A stretch of DNA of 64,000 bases from Tenrec ecaudatus (GCF_050624435.1 NC_134535.1:127025731-127089730), one strand, 5' to 3'. Shown: positions 45,350-57,089, numbered from the stretch's first letter. Program-made: numbers and translations. The notes: generated by a model from the letters alone, not told the origin.

Positions 45350-45666
45350 CGGGGAACCAATTACAAGGATCTACATATAACCCCCTCCCTGGGGGATGGA
45401 CGATAGGAGAGTGGGGGAAGGGAGACGTTGGACAGTGTAAGATATGACAAAATAATAATAATTTTTAAATTATCAAGGGTTCGCGAGGGGGGGGCTGAGA
45501 GGGAGGGGGAAAAACAATTAGGAGCTGATACCAAGGGCTCAAGCAGAAAGCAAATGCTTTGAGAATGATGATGGCAACAGATGTCCAAATGTGCTTGACA
45601 CAATGGATGGATGTGTGGATTGTGATAAGAGTTGTACGAGCCCCCAATAAAATGATAAAAAAAAAA
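45350..45666 (+). mobile_element. Family T 3'-end copy
   Basis: CTACATATAACCCCCTCCCTGGGGGATGG to CAATAAAATGATAAAAAAAA. Short flanking similarity TGTTGGAGA/TGTTGGCGA suggests a target duplication. Confidence 0.75.
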
Positions 45667-45825
45667 AGTGTTGGCGAGCAAGGATGTCACTTTGCTGACT
45701 AAGATGCACCAGACCCAAGCTATGGTATTTTCAATAATCCCGTATGCATGGGAAAGTTGCACAAGACCATGAAAGACGGCCAAAGAACTGATGCATTTGA
45801 ATTACAGCGTTGGCAAAGTGTGGTA

Positions 45826-46515
45826 TGAGTTTGGGGTGCCAGCCCCACACCACTAATCACGGGTTCAGTAAGCACAATTGTACGGTTGAGATATATAAAT
45901 ATTATATTAAAGTCATGGAGAGCATGAGAGATAAAAGAGATATTGCAATAATGGAGTCAGACATGTTCCATGGTAGCATGCTCACCTCAGCCCGGCTTGG
46001 TGGTCCACGTGGAGAGGGGGAAGGGAAGGAGGACAGGGGAAAAGGGAACAGGAGGAGAGGGAGTCGAGGAGAGAGGGGGTGGAGAGACCAGCAAGCGAGA
46101 GTTCTTTCTTGCTAACCCAGGCCTATATACCTTTTTGGGGGGCGTACAAGCCCACTGATTATAGGTAAAGACCTATGTCACAGGAAGGGGTTGCACTATA
46201 GGTTACACAGCAGTGAGAGGGGTGGTCTAGGGACATACACGCAATAGGAAGAGGAGGGATTGGGGGTATACATGTGACAAGATGGGCGGATCCTAGGTTT
46301 AGGATGGCAGCTTAACTTTGGATGTCACAGAGCCGGTTTGACTTGCTCCCTGGTTCAACTGATAGAGACCTATTATTGGTAGGGTGAGAACTCAGGGAGA
46401 AATAGTCCACTGTCTCCAGCAGCAGGGAGCAGGCCCACCGCTGTGGTGTGGGGAGACAGCAGTCTGGCAGCGATTGCCTTCAGGGAACATGTCTGTAAGC
46501 ATCTGACCCCCTCCC
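45826..46515 (-). mobile_element. LTR-like repeat, family L2R copy 2 (reverse)
   Basis: It shares order and blocks with 22902-23510: GGGGTGCCAGCCCC, TTCCATGGTAGCATGCTCACCTC, CCTATATACC, and GGTAAAGACCTATGTCACAGG. GCAAAG occurs at both approximate edges, possibly a 6-bp duplication but possibly part of the element. Confidence 0.55.
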
Positions 46516-46579
46516 CACCCCATAGCAAAGAGTGCTAGAAGCACTATGGACTACCAGATGAATAAACAAACCTGTCTTG

Positions 46580-46825
46580 GAAGGTGTGGGATGCTGTAGA
46601 AGCGAGGATGGTGAGGCTTTATCTCATGGACTTGGGCATGTTATCAGGAAAGACCAGTCCCCAGAAAAGGACATCGGGCTTGGTAAAGGGAGGGAGGGTC
46701 GGCGACAAAAGAGGAAGCGCCTCAGCCAGCGAGATGGACCCACACAGTGCTCGCTACAATGGGCTCGAGCGTAACAACACGCTACGTGCTGTCATCAGCT
46801 CTGCAGTCCCTGGCAACCGCTGACA
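46580..46825 (+). mobile_element. RTE LINE fragment, sense strand
   Basis: The translated GHVIRKDQSPEKDIGLGKG and the following arginine-rich, RDGPTQ-like part correspond to the C-terminal end of RTE reverse-transcriptase ORFs. ACAATGGGCTCGAGCGTAACAA matches the 3' terminus. Confidence 0.75.
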
Positions 46826-46934
46826 AGGATGATGAGGATTTCTCCAGAGCTTTTGTCCATTTGCACATCTTTTTGACAACTGTTAATTCAGACAGTTTAC
46901 TGGTGTTTTCAAACGCTGACCTTGTATTAGGTGC

Positions 46935-47461
46935 TGCTGCCACCTTGTGGTAGAGTGGTTGTGGAAGTTACATCATCTGTTGTCAATTTGAGACCTAAAA
47001 GTGAAGGGAGGGAGCTTAGCCTGTCAATCAGCTTGAGGACCTCATTTGCAGGCTCTAAGGAGGTAAATAGCTCGCTGGAGGCGGGACACACGCTCACTCC
47101 CTGCGAGACATTACTATCAACGAACCTGATGGAGCTACCCTGATGTAGCCAGAGCCCTGGGAGCTGGAGAAGCCACGTGGAGACCCCTGCCAGTGCTGAG
47201 ATGCTTCCACTGTTGCTGGATCCACAAGACTTTCCACCCACTGGCCTGCGACCTTCCTGTGTTTGGCATTATTGCATGGCTATGTAAGTGTAAAGAGGAA
47301 TTTACGGGCTAGGATTGGACATATGGGCTAATATTGAACTTATAGATTTGATCTGAACTGGGCTGGGATGTTTTATCAATATTCAATTGCTCTTGTATAT
47401 AAAGCTCTTTCTTATGAGTGTCTATGAATTTGTCTCTCTAGTCAACCTGGACTAACACAGT
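46935..47461 (-). repeat. Repeat family X, copy 3 (reverse)
   Basis: TTACATCATCTGTTGTCAATTTG to CAACCTGGACTAACACAG, with the GGACATATGGGCTAATATTGAACTTATAG block. Near full length. Confidence 0.65.
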
Positions 47462-47595
47462 GGTTATGCATTGGGCTGCTAACTGCAAGCTCAGTAGTTC
47501 AAAACCACCAGCTGTTTTGCAGGTGAAAGACGAGGCATCCTACTCTCATCAAGCATTACAGCCTTGGAAACCCACAGAGACAATTTCATCCTGTC
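47461..47595 (+). mobile_element. AfroSINE, forward
   Basis: GTGGTTATGCATTGGGCTGCTAACTGCAAG, then CCACCAGC and CAGCCTTGGAAACCCACAGAG. Confidence 0.75.
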
Positions 47596-47606
47596 TTAGA
47601 CAGTGG

Positions 47607-47820
47607 TAGGATTCAGCGTGTTTGCACTGGTTTGGCAGAATTGATATCTAATGTTGTTGTTGAGTTTGGGGAACCGGTTGTTAAAATGGCACTTGTAATC
47701 AGGGTTCTCTCTAAAGTGGGTGGCTGGGCGGATGACCAGTGTGGAAATCACAAATTTACATCCCTTGCTCTTTTTTAACATTCATCTGCGCAACACCGAT
47801 GCTCTGATATCATGTTGAAA
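47607..47820 (+). repeat. Repeat family Y, copy 2
   Basis: GCACTGGTTTGGCAGAATTGATATCTAA and GGGAACCGGTTGTTAAAATGG pair with the copy at 33595. Confidence 0.55.
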
Positions 47821-48054
47821 TGATAAGCTACCTTCCGGTATATCGTTTTTTAATACTTAACATGGTCATCAGGGCGGTGAATTTTTGAATCCCATCCTTG
47901 GTCCTACAGGGTTGCTGTGAGCCAGAATCAACTACATGACAGAGAGAGAGTGAGTCATCATCTCTCTGGGTCCTCTCTTAGGATTGCACTATCCAACGTG
48001 GGACTATTGAGTACTTGAAATACGACTTTAGGCCAAACGGAGATGTGCCCCTGT

Positions 48055-48520
48055 TTTTTTTTTTTTTTAGTTCAAGGATCATGTTTTGGCCTTTAGGTGT
48101 GTTTTCCAGTCCAGTCTGTTGGGGCACCACGCCCTGGCCCCAAAGTCCACTTTCAGCATTCCCTGGGGACCTTGCCACTCCATTCCCTTGCTGTTCTGCT
48201 GCACTCCCCCAGTGCTTTGCCTCAGTGTGGTGGGATCAGGTTGGGTGCAATTCCCACACTGTGTCTCCGGTGCTGTCCAATGCAGGGCCGTGGGTCACTG
48301 AGGGGCGTCATGTCTCATAGTGGGGCCTACCATGTAGTCCTCTCTGTGGACTGGCTGCTCTAATCAGGAACATCATCCTCGCGGCCTGGTGGTCCAGGCT
48401 GTGTTCCACTCTCTTCTCCTCCCCCTTCATCTGTTCCCATGTGCTCTGATCAGATATGCCCCTCTCCCGGAACTGCAGAATCAATGTTGTCCTTTGAAAC
48501 AAATTCTTCTGGGGGAGGGA
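48055..48520 (-). mobile_element. Family T 5'-part copy with an early poly(A)
   Basis: On the sense (minus) strand it runs from the CTGATCAGAGCACATGGG block to GATCCTTGAACT and then straight into a run of A. The last 1.4 kb of the long copies is absent. Confidence 0.7.
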
Positions 48521-48529
48521 TTTTTTATT

Positions 48530-48913
48530 TTTAAATAAAGTATCTTATATCGAGTTCATGTTGAAACAAGATTGAATGAAACAAAATATGTTATTAAAAT
48601 TAATGCCACCTATTTCAATTTACTTTTAAGTGTAACTATCAGAACATTTAAAATCACATCTGAGACTCACCTTATAATTTGATTGGACCTATAGCCTTAA
48701 ATGATGGCTTCTTTTTGGAAAGCTTGTGATTAGTGTTGCCTCAGGCGAGTTGTCAATTTGTCAAATAACTCTGGGAAGAGTTAAAGGAAATTTGTAACTC
48801 TTTGTTCCACGTTATCATATAGGGTCCCAAGATTGGAAAACGGTTTTTGTTTTATCTCTAAGGGACAAGACAACTTCTCAAATCAAAGGAAAAACAATCG
48901 GCTGTAATTACCA

Positions 48914-48950
<37 letters not shown>

Positions 48951-49090
48951 ATCATATTCGGATCTTGACATCTTTTTTTGGTGAGTTCCCCTTGAGGACT
49001 CCAAGGACTGCATCCTCCCAGTCTGTCATGATGTTTGAAGACAAAATGTATTCAATAATATTTGTTGGCTTACTCTTTTTTTGGGGGGGG
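48530..49090. other. Intergenic, AT-rich; (CA)n at 48914-48950
   Basis: Apart from the CA microsatellite and the poly-T/poly-G run at about 49074-49094, nothing was recognised. Confidence 0.45.
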
Positions 49091-49095
49091 GGGGA

Positions 49096-49275
49096 TTTGA
49101 GAAAGATTTTATTGAGGGAAAGAAGCCCCGGGAGGGAGGGGAGAACAGAGAATGGGACAGGAGAATGGAAAACGGAGACGCAGAACGGAGATAGAATTTA
49201 GCCAGGACTGTAGAGTTGAGAAAGGCTTTATTGAGGCAGGGAAAGAACTCCCGGGAGGGAAGGGAGAGCAGAGAA
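49096..49275 (+). repeat. Imperfect tandem duplication
   Basis: TTGAGAAAGATTTTATTGAGG (49097) and TTGAGAAAGGCTTTATTGAGG (49215) open two similar segments, each followed by a CCCGGGAGGGA block. Possibly a worn LTR end. Confidence 0.55.
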
Positions 49276-49369
49276 AGGGATGGGGGCATCTTGAGCCCCT
49301 GGGCGGGTTCTGAGTCCAGCGAGTTAGGTCCGGGAAGTCGCCTTGCTGGCTCAATCTTGAATGACCCAG

Positions 49370-49735
49370 TGGAGAAAGGTGAGGCTCTCTACTCCTGTGT
49401 AAAGATCGACTGTCTGGGAAACCCAGATGGCCATGGCGATGGCTCTGTGTGTGCAGCAGAGCTTCGTCAGTGATGACAAACTGTGGAGAGAAGTTAGCGG
49501 ATGAAGGGGTGGATGGAATGTGCAGGGAAGCAGATATTGATGGTGCTGGTCAAGTAAACGAGGAAGAGTTTGCACAAATGAAGACAACAAGGTGAAGACA
49601 TTATACTGGATGTGTTAAATGTCTTGTGCAAGCGAGTTTATTTGCCTTTATTTGTAACTGATATGCATATATACTAATTAGGACATCATTCCTATGAGTC
49701 GGAACCAACTTGGTGGCAGTGAGTTTGGGTTTGGG
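49370..49735 (+). mobile_element. AfroSINE halves flanking the calmodulin pseudogene
   Basis: The left half reads GAGAAAGGTGAGGCTCTCTACTCC to CTGGGAAACCCA. The right half reads CTATGAGTCGGAACCAACTTGGTGGCAGTGAG. The middle of the SINE is missing or displaced by the pseudogene. Confidence 0.6.
49426..49693 (+). pseudogene. CALM2-like processed pseudogene, 3' part
   Basis: It encodes the calmodulin C-terminus without introns: AAELR, then after a 1-nt deletion at about 49469 [26 protein letters not shown] and EEFAQM, a TGA at 49593-49595, and then the CALM2 3' UTR (TGTTAAATGTCTTGTGC, TTTATTTGCC, ATGCATATATACTAATTAGGAC). Ca-binding EF-hand 4 residues are partly changed. It is dead and sits between two halves of an AfroSINE (49370-49425 and 49694-49735). 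Confidence 0.85.
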
Positions 49736-50504
49736 GTCCCAGAGGTGAACCATGCTGAAAGTCATAGTGTCCCCTTAACTTGTTGTTGTCATTGCTGTTG
49801 TTCCCTGCGGTGTCCCGAGACATCTGGGGGCAGGAGTCCTCCTGTGTGGCACCCAGGAGTCACTCAGTACTGATGGATCAAGTGAATACCTCTTGAACTT
49901 TAGTCTAATTAATTGGAAAGTTGAGATAAATAGGTTAGCATGTGTGGAAGGGCAGACTGTCTATCTAATACCCTCCCTTTCCAGGAAAAGTACACCTCTT
50001 GTTTGGAGTTCTACCCTTTTCTCCTCTAGTGGGAAGTTGCCACTTCGTTGTGCCTTGTCCACTTCAGTTGGATTAGTCCACGGACAGGCACACAGTGACG
50101 ACTAGACCAATCAGATCCTCCCATGGGGATTAAGAGAAGAGGGACGTCCCTCATCATGGTCAAGCCAGAAGCGAAGTGGCTAGGTTTCTGACATCATATG
50201 GGAAGCCAGAGTTGAAGGTCAACAGCCGAGTTTTGGAATTCCTGAACGCCTTCTCCTTCTCCCCAAGACCCATCCATGTCCAAGCCTTTTCCAAAGCTGT
50301 ACGAAGTACCCAGCACCTTTCCATGGCCCTCCCTTTTGTCGACACATGAAAACAAAGAAATCCTCCCGTCTGATCCACAGCGGCGTAAAGCTGCGGCGGA
50401 TTCCTTGGACCGAGCAAATGACGCTTGTCACTCTTGCGGGAGAGTTTCTACTCCAACTGTGGATCCACAGAGTAGACTTATCCAGAAGCTACTAGAAGGT
50501 TAAG

Positions 50505-50700
50505 GAGCCCAAGTGGCATAGTGATTAACTGCTCAGCTGCTAGGGCAAGGGTCAGTGGTTTGGCCCCATCAGCTGCTCTGTGAGAGCGAAAGAGGTAGCC
50601 ATTACTTTTGATAGAGATTATAGCCTTGGACACCCTGCCAGGGAGTTGTACTCTTTCTCGTGGGAGCACTGTGAGTCAGAGTTGATTCCAGAGCAAGCTG
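50505..50700 (+). mobile_element. AfroSINE, forward
   Basis: GGAGCCCAAGTGGCATAGTGATTAAC to CTGTGAGTCAGAGTTGATTCC. Diverged. Confidence 0.75.
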
Positions 50701-51070
50701 TCTCTTACTAGAAAGTCCAGAAAGTTCTTTAAGGGACATTAGTTTTGTCATTCAATCAGGCATTCATCCTAACCCATCTATTAGGTGCCTGGAAAAATGC
50801 TGGGGGCAGGGATCTCTGAGGCATAACTGTACTTCAGATAGTCCTGCCTGCAAGGAATGAAAAGTCTCCTGAACAAGCAAGCAAGCAAACAGACACGGGC
50901 GCAGCGTTTCACTGTTTTGTCTCATTTACTTTTATCACGATTCCCTTCTTGCCCTCATTTCACAGATGTGAACACTCTTGCTATGCCCACTTTCACCCGG
51001 GCCTGTGCGCCCACAACTGCTTTATTTGATTTCCAGCCGTCAGTGGCTCCCAGTTTCACTTCTCTTTCTG

Positions 51071-51258
51071 GGAGCCCTGGTGGCCTACTGGTTATGAGTT
51101 GGGCTGCCATAGGCAAGGTCAGCAGTTTGAAACCAGGAGCGGCTGTGAGGGAGAAAGATGGGGCTTTCTATTCCTGTAAACAATCACAGTCTCAGAAATT
51201 CACAGGAGCGGTTTTACCCTGTCCTGTGAGTCATTATGAGTCAGTATTGACCTGAGAG
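51071..51258 (+). mobile_element. AfroSINE, near full length
   Basis: GGGAGCCCTGGTGGCCTACTGG, GAAAGATGGGGCTTTCTATTCC, ACCCTGTCCTGTGAGTCATTATGAGTC. The clearest head-to-tail copy in the window. Confidence 0.85.
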
Positions 51259-52319
51259 CAGACAAAGATCTGTCCACCTTAGGCTCTACAGCTTCTGACC
51301 CTCTCTTCTTGCTGCTCTCAGCTCCTTTGCCTCTCTGACCTTTAGTCTCACCTTGGTGGCAACATCTACCCCAGGACGAACTGAGCTCTATGGATCTCCT
51401 TCTCCATTATGTAACAAGCTTACGTGTCAGCATAGGTGGGTACCACTTCAAATTCAGGGCGACTTACTGGACCTTCGATACTGCCCTGAATACTGCTAAA
51501 TTCTGTCAGCCAACCCACGCTCCCCCCTTTAAGCAATGCCGATTCAAAACTCCTCTGCCTAATTCAGTCTTCCGACCCCACTTCGTTCTCTCACTGCCAG
51601 CAGACGGACAACTTCACCCCAAACAAGAAAGCAAAACTAAAGCCCAACACATTACATTGGCATTGGCTCCCTCCCCACCGCCCCTCATTTGCAGCGCGCA
51701 CTGGTCCTGAGTGCCACTTGCCCCTCTGTTCTCTGAACCCGATTCCTGTTGTCTGCTCAAGGAGTCTCATCCTACTGATTATGCCTTTACTCCTGAGTCT
51801 TCCACCCTTTCTCCCAAAACTTAGAAAAACATCTTCCTGCAATTCTGTGCCCTCTTCCAGGTCTCGTCTTATTCCTCTCCTCCCTTCAGAGCCAAGCTTC
51901 TAAGTGACACAGGAAACAATCATTGGCTTTTCTCCTGGTAGGCCTTGTGTCCGTTTACATAGTTTGTTTAATCCGTTCTTCACAGCAGTCCTGTCACCTT
52001 GGTAATATTTTTACGGATTTGGATTTTGAGGTTTAACAAGTTTGATCTCGTTCAAGTTTGACTTGGTGAAGGTCTTGGCTTGCCCAGTTCATACTGTTAG
52101 TCAGTGGGGAAGGCAGTGTTTGAGGACTGGCCCTTGGACCTGAGAGAGAGAGTTCTCCATCCCTTGACCCAAGGACGCCATTCCCTTCCCAGGGCCTCCG
52201 CCTTGCCCAGCCCTAGGGGGCGCTGTTATCGTGTGAGCCTGCAAATGGTGCCACATGGTGGCCTTGCTTAGCCTTCTTTCCAGCGCTTACTTCATTCCAC
52301 CCTGTCTCTCCTGGGCTCC

Positions 52320-52760
52320 ACTCTTGCTGAAGCCACAGTTCACACAACCCAATGGACATTTTCAGTCCTCCTTTGTCTGACCTCAGCGACCTTGACAGAG
52401 CGGATCCCTTCCCTCTTCAAACAGTCTCTCCCCACATGACACATTCTTGACTTTTGTTCCTATTTTGTTGGCTGTTCCTCCTCAGACTACTTGGCTGACT
52501 CCGACTCCTCCTCCTCTCTCTGGTCATTAAATGTGGGAGTTCTGCAGTCCCCTCGTAGGCCCTCTTCTCGTTTCTGTGAAAATGACGCAGCATCCGAGGC
52601 CCCCCGCATTCAGAGAGAGGAGAGAGGATCAAGGTCCCCATCAGCTCATAGCTGATTGCTGTGCGGTGGAGGTCATACACACCTGTGCTCACCAGCCTTG
52701 TGTCTCAATCCCCATGCCAACTGCTCCTCCCACAGTGCTCTCGACTACCCTGCTGGGTCC
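52320..52760 (+). mobile_element. LINE-2 (L2) remnant
   Basis: TTGGCTGACTCCGACTCCTCCTCC, AAATGTGGGAGTTCTGCAGTC and GGCCCTCTTCTCG follow the L2 3' consensus order. Confidence 0.5.
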
Positions 52761-53241
52761 ACATGTCGTTGCAACAGAGAACGCACACTCTATGGACAGC
52801 TAGGAGTGTACAAGGAAAGGTTACAGAGCACAGTTCAGGATTAGGATCAGGATTCAGATGGGATGTTTTTCCATCAGCAAAGCGTCTGATTGGTTGTGCG
52901 CTCGCTCTTGGCCGTTGGCCCTCTCAGGGCATCCGACTCTGCCAGGATGCCTCCTAACTGAAGGTCCCCAGGCCTCCTGCTTGATGGGTTAGCAAAGCTC
53001 CTATGGCCACCTCGCTCCAGGGGTTGGGAAGCCTGCTGTGATGTCTTCTGCTGCTGCCATTTCTTTGGCGCTGGAATCTGGCATACTGGTCACCTGTTCT
53101 AATTATCTCCAGCCGCCTCTCTGTCTCCTGTGTCTAGGAGGTTCTCAGAGTAGGGATTCTGAGTGCCAAGGATGCTCGGCCCTTCTAGCTGTGTTGTCAG
53201 TGGAGGTGAGGTCCCTCCGCTCCTTGAGGACTGGTTCCTAT

Positions 53242-53640
53242 GTGAGGCCAGATTGACTAGAGAAACACATGCAGTGACTCTCATATATGTGTAAGAAAGA
53301 GCTTTACATCAAGAAGTAATTAGATGTCAAGAAAGCCAAGTCCAACCCAAGTCCATATGTTTCATACTAGTCCATAAATTCTTTTTCAGACTCCTGTGGC
53401 CACATGCAACGATGCAGAATGCAGGAAGATCACAGGCCGGTGGGTGCAGAGGCCTGTGGATCCGAGGGTGATAGAAGTGTGGTAGGGCTCCGGCAGCTCT
53501 CAGGGCGCTATTTCCAGGAGGCCACACCCCCAAGGAGGCACCGTCAAGCTGTGACCTCATTGACAGGTGAGACTTGCCTCCTACACTTCATACGTCTTAA
53601 AGTTGACGTAAGATTTTCTAACTTCCACAGACCATCTGCA
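53242..53640 (+). repeat. Repeat family X, copy 4
   Basis: AGATTGACTAGAGAAACACATG, GAAAGAGCTTTACATCAAG, GATCACAGGCCGGTGGGTG. Confidence 0.6.
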
Positions 53641-54269
53641 CACAAGTCTGTACCCATACACAATCTTAAAACAAAGACAACGTAAAACCCTATTTGTGCC
53701 TAACATGATACTACTAACACACACATGACTGAAATGCAACTGTTCTCATTTAAACTTATATTCTATAAGTGAACAAAATAAAAATATTCTATGCCTAACA
53801 AATAAAGCTATGTGAACACTTACGCTTGAATCTGCAATCTTATCAACACCTCTCCCTACCCCAGGAACATTTGTAAGCCAGCCATTCCATTTCTTTATCT
53901 CCCTCCCTTCATTCCAGTTGGAATCTCTGCATCCATAAGTAAAATCAAATCAGGTCAGGCCATCCATCAAGTCAGCAGGCAATATATACCAATTCACAGG
54001 CCCCCCAATTTTATCTTCTTCTGGTTGCCTTCAGGTCAACTCAGCCCCAGCCATTCCAAGTGACGCCAAGGGGCCCCGCTGCAGCTCCCTTTAAGCTTAG
54101 CAGGATAGCAAAACTGACCAACCCCTATAAGGGTTCCACACACCTTATTTTCATGGCCCCACCCTTGAAAAGGTTCCCTGCACCATGTTGGCATTATTAA
54201 CAAGATTGTCCAATCTGCTTGTTGAGCCCCAAACACCTTATTTGTGTACTCCCACTCAAACATTAAGAA

Positions 54270-54500
54270 AAATAATTTTATTGAGGGCTCATATGACTCA
54301 TCACAATCTATACATACATACATCAATTGTGTAAAGCACATTTGTACATTTGTTGCCCTCATCATTCTAAAAAAATTTGCTCTCCATGTAAGCCACTGGC
54401 ATTTCCCCCCCCTCCCTGTTCCTCCCTCCCTCATTAACCCTTGATAATTTATAAATTATTATTTTGTCATGTCTTACACTGTCCGGACACTTTCTCTCAC
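54270..54500 (-). mobile_element. Family T 3'-end copy, reverse
   Basis: AATTTTATTGAGGGCTCATATG to TTATTATTTTGTCATGTCTTACACTG. Confidence 0.75.
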
Positions 54501-54559
54501 TTCCCACATCCAGCCAGTCAGCAAGTTCTATTTATTCTAATTCCTAATTATCTCTGAGA

Positions 54560-54850
54560 GAACATTGGTGGTGCAGTGGTTAAAATATTTAACTTTTCCC
54601 TAATAAAATGTAAAAGAAGAAAAGAGAAAAAAATGATTAGGGCAAAGACTGTACAGATGTGCTTTATACAATTGATGTATGTATATGTATGAACTGTGAA
54701 AAGAATTGTATGAGCCCCAATAAATTGTTAAAATAAATAAATTAAAAAAACATTAAAAAAATATTTAACTTTTAACAAGAAAGTCAGTGATTCAAACTCA
54801 CCAACTACTCTACAGGAGAAAGATATGCCAACCTGCTTCCCTAAAGATTA
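54560..54850 (+). mobile_element. AfroSINE split by a family T insertion
   Basis: The SINE head TGGTGGTGCAGTGGTTAAAAT stops at 54597 and resumes at 54774. Between lies a 160-bp family T end (54598-54757). The 16-bp AAAATATTTAACTTTT is duplicated at 54582-54597 and 54758-54773. Confidence 0.85.
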
Positions 54851-54879
54851 AACAAACAAACAACAACAACAAAACTCAC

Positions 54880-55345
54880 TACTGTTGAATTGATCCCAGC
54901 TTACAGAGAACCTGTACAACAGGGTAAAAGTGTCCCTGTGGGTTTCTAAGACTGTGACTCATTACAGGAGTAGAAAATCTCATCTTTCTCACAAGGGGAG
55001 GCTGGTGGTTTCGAACTAGTGACCTTGGGATCATCAGCCCAACGCTGAACAATTGACAGCCTTGGAAACCCTGTAAGGCAATTCTACTCCATTCTGTAGG
55101 GTAGCAGTAAGTCAAAATGGACTCGATATCAGTGAGTTTAGTTTTGGGGTTAGTAGGTGCACATGACAAGCATTTGGCTGCTAAGTCAAAGGTGTGAGGT
55201 TTGAACCCAGCAGCAGTTCCCGAGGAGATAAGACCCGGTTTTTGCTCTGATAGGAATTAGATCTTTGGAACCCCCACGGCGCAGTTCTGCTCTACTACGT
55301 AGGGTTACTCTGAGTTGAATGGAGGCCATGGCATACAACAGCAAT
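54880..55345. mobile_element. Cluster of AfroSINE pieces
   Basis: A reverse copy (54880-55050, CTGTGGGTTTCTAAGACTGTG), a forward 3' end (55051-55140, AGCCTTGGAAACCCTG), and a forward copy (55150-55345, TTTGGCTGCTAAGTC). Confidence 0.7.
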
Positions 55346-55560
55346 GACAACAGCAACCTCCAGGGCCATTCCTCTTCCCTTGATGCCCTTGCTGTGGCTC
55401 TGACCACCATCAGCTCCTTCCTCAAGGATTGCCAGGGCTCCTGCTAACTGAGCTCTCCATCTGTCTGTTAACAGCCCAATGTTTAGCCCACCGGGCCATG
55501 AGGGCTCTTTAACTTGTCACCAGAGATAAACTCAGGACCAATAATGAGAGCAGCCATACC

Positions 55561-55895
55561 AGGAGGGGAAGGGAAAGGTGGGTGGAGAGAGGGGGACCTG
55601 ATCACAATGATCTACATATAACCCCCTCCCGGGGGATGGACAACAGAAAAGTGGGTGAAGGGAGACATCGGTCAGTTTAAGACATGAAAACATAATAATA
55701 ATTTATAAATTATCAAGGATTCATGAGGGAGATAGGGTGAGGAGGGAGAGAAAAAATGAGGAGCTGATACTAAGGGCTCAAGTAGAAAGAAAATGCTTTG
55801 AAAATGATGATGGCAACAAATGTACAGATGTGCTTGATACAATGGATGGATGGATGGATGGTGATAAGAGCTGTAAGAGTCTCCAATAAACAAAA
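55561..55895 (+). mobile_element. Family T 3'-end copy
   Basis: ATCTACATATAACCCCCTCCC to AAGAGTCTCCAATAAACAAAAC. Confidence 0.75.
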
Positions 55896-55974
55896 CGACC
55901 TCAAGCTAACACCACCAACTTCTTTTAGGGTTTGGAGCCGGGAGAACTCTCATTCATTGATAGTGGGATGCAGG

Positions 55975-56570
55975 ACAAGCTAGTTTGACAGTTGCTAATC
56001 ATGAGAAAACATAGGGAAAATCCAAATCGAGAGACATCTGTGGAATGCCCGACCAGTGTTCTTCACAACTGCCAGTCCTGAAAACGAAGGCAAGACTGAG
56101 AAACTGACCCAGCTCCCACCCCAAACTCAAACCTTTACTGCCACCCTGTCAATTTGGATTCACAATGCCCGCTGTTGGTTTTCCTAGACACAACATCTGG
56201 AGAGGGGAGCCAGCCTCCTGAGGAGTGGTTGATGAGTTTGGACTGAAGGCCTTGTGGGTTAGCAGAGCAGCACCCAAGCTGCAGTGTGAAGACTGACGCC
56301 CCGACGCCTAGATGCAGTGGTATGCTGGAGTGGTGTGGGAACAGAAAGCGACAGTAGTGGAAGAACTGGTAACATCCGAATCAAGGGGGATGAAGTCAGC
56401 TCATTACAATCGCCACATGTTAATTGCTTTGTTTTGACTAGTGCTCGCCGTTATGAAAGATGCCTACATTAAGAGAGGTGGGGTGAAGCTACACGGAAGC
56501 GCTGTACTATCTTTGTAACTTTTATGTAATTCTACAGTTCACCCCCAAAATAAAAAGTTTATTGAGAAAG
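55975..56570 (+). mobile_element. Old L1M 3' remnant
   Basis: ATGAGAAAACATAGGGAAAATCC and CTGTACTATCTTTGTAACTTTTATG..AAAATAAAAAG match the common mammalian L1M end. Confidence 0.5.
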
Positions 56571-57089
56571 AAAACCCTACAGTGAGAAACACACCCATGA
56601 AAATGACAAACATGAAAAAGGTGGAGGGATTAATTTCGGTGAAGATATCAGTGGGTTGGTGAATTACTTCCATCACCTTAGAAAAGTTTTTGGTAATTTG
56701 CTAAAACTATACGTATGTCTGCCATAGGATGTAGCACTTCCTCTGCTAGACATATATTTATAAGTCTGACGTCTATGGAAAAGCAAGAATGTACAAGAGT
56801 GTCTAAGCCATGTTCAGAATTGCCCCCCAAATTGAAACCACTCTGGAACTCAAAACAAGGAGAATGGCTAAGTGAATTTGAGTATCCTCCTACTTGTACT
56901 CATATAGTGGAGCACTGATGAAGCAAAACAAAAAGCCTATTTACCTGGAGAAACAGAGAAAGAAAGAGTCAAGAACAGAAGCAGTAAGTGGAATGGATGG
57001 CTTACTACCTCCACAAACAACTGCTTCCTTTGCAGGACTGTGGAAGAACGGGAGATGCCCAACGATCATGACTGAATATATTGATTAAA

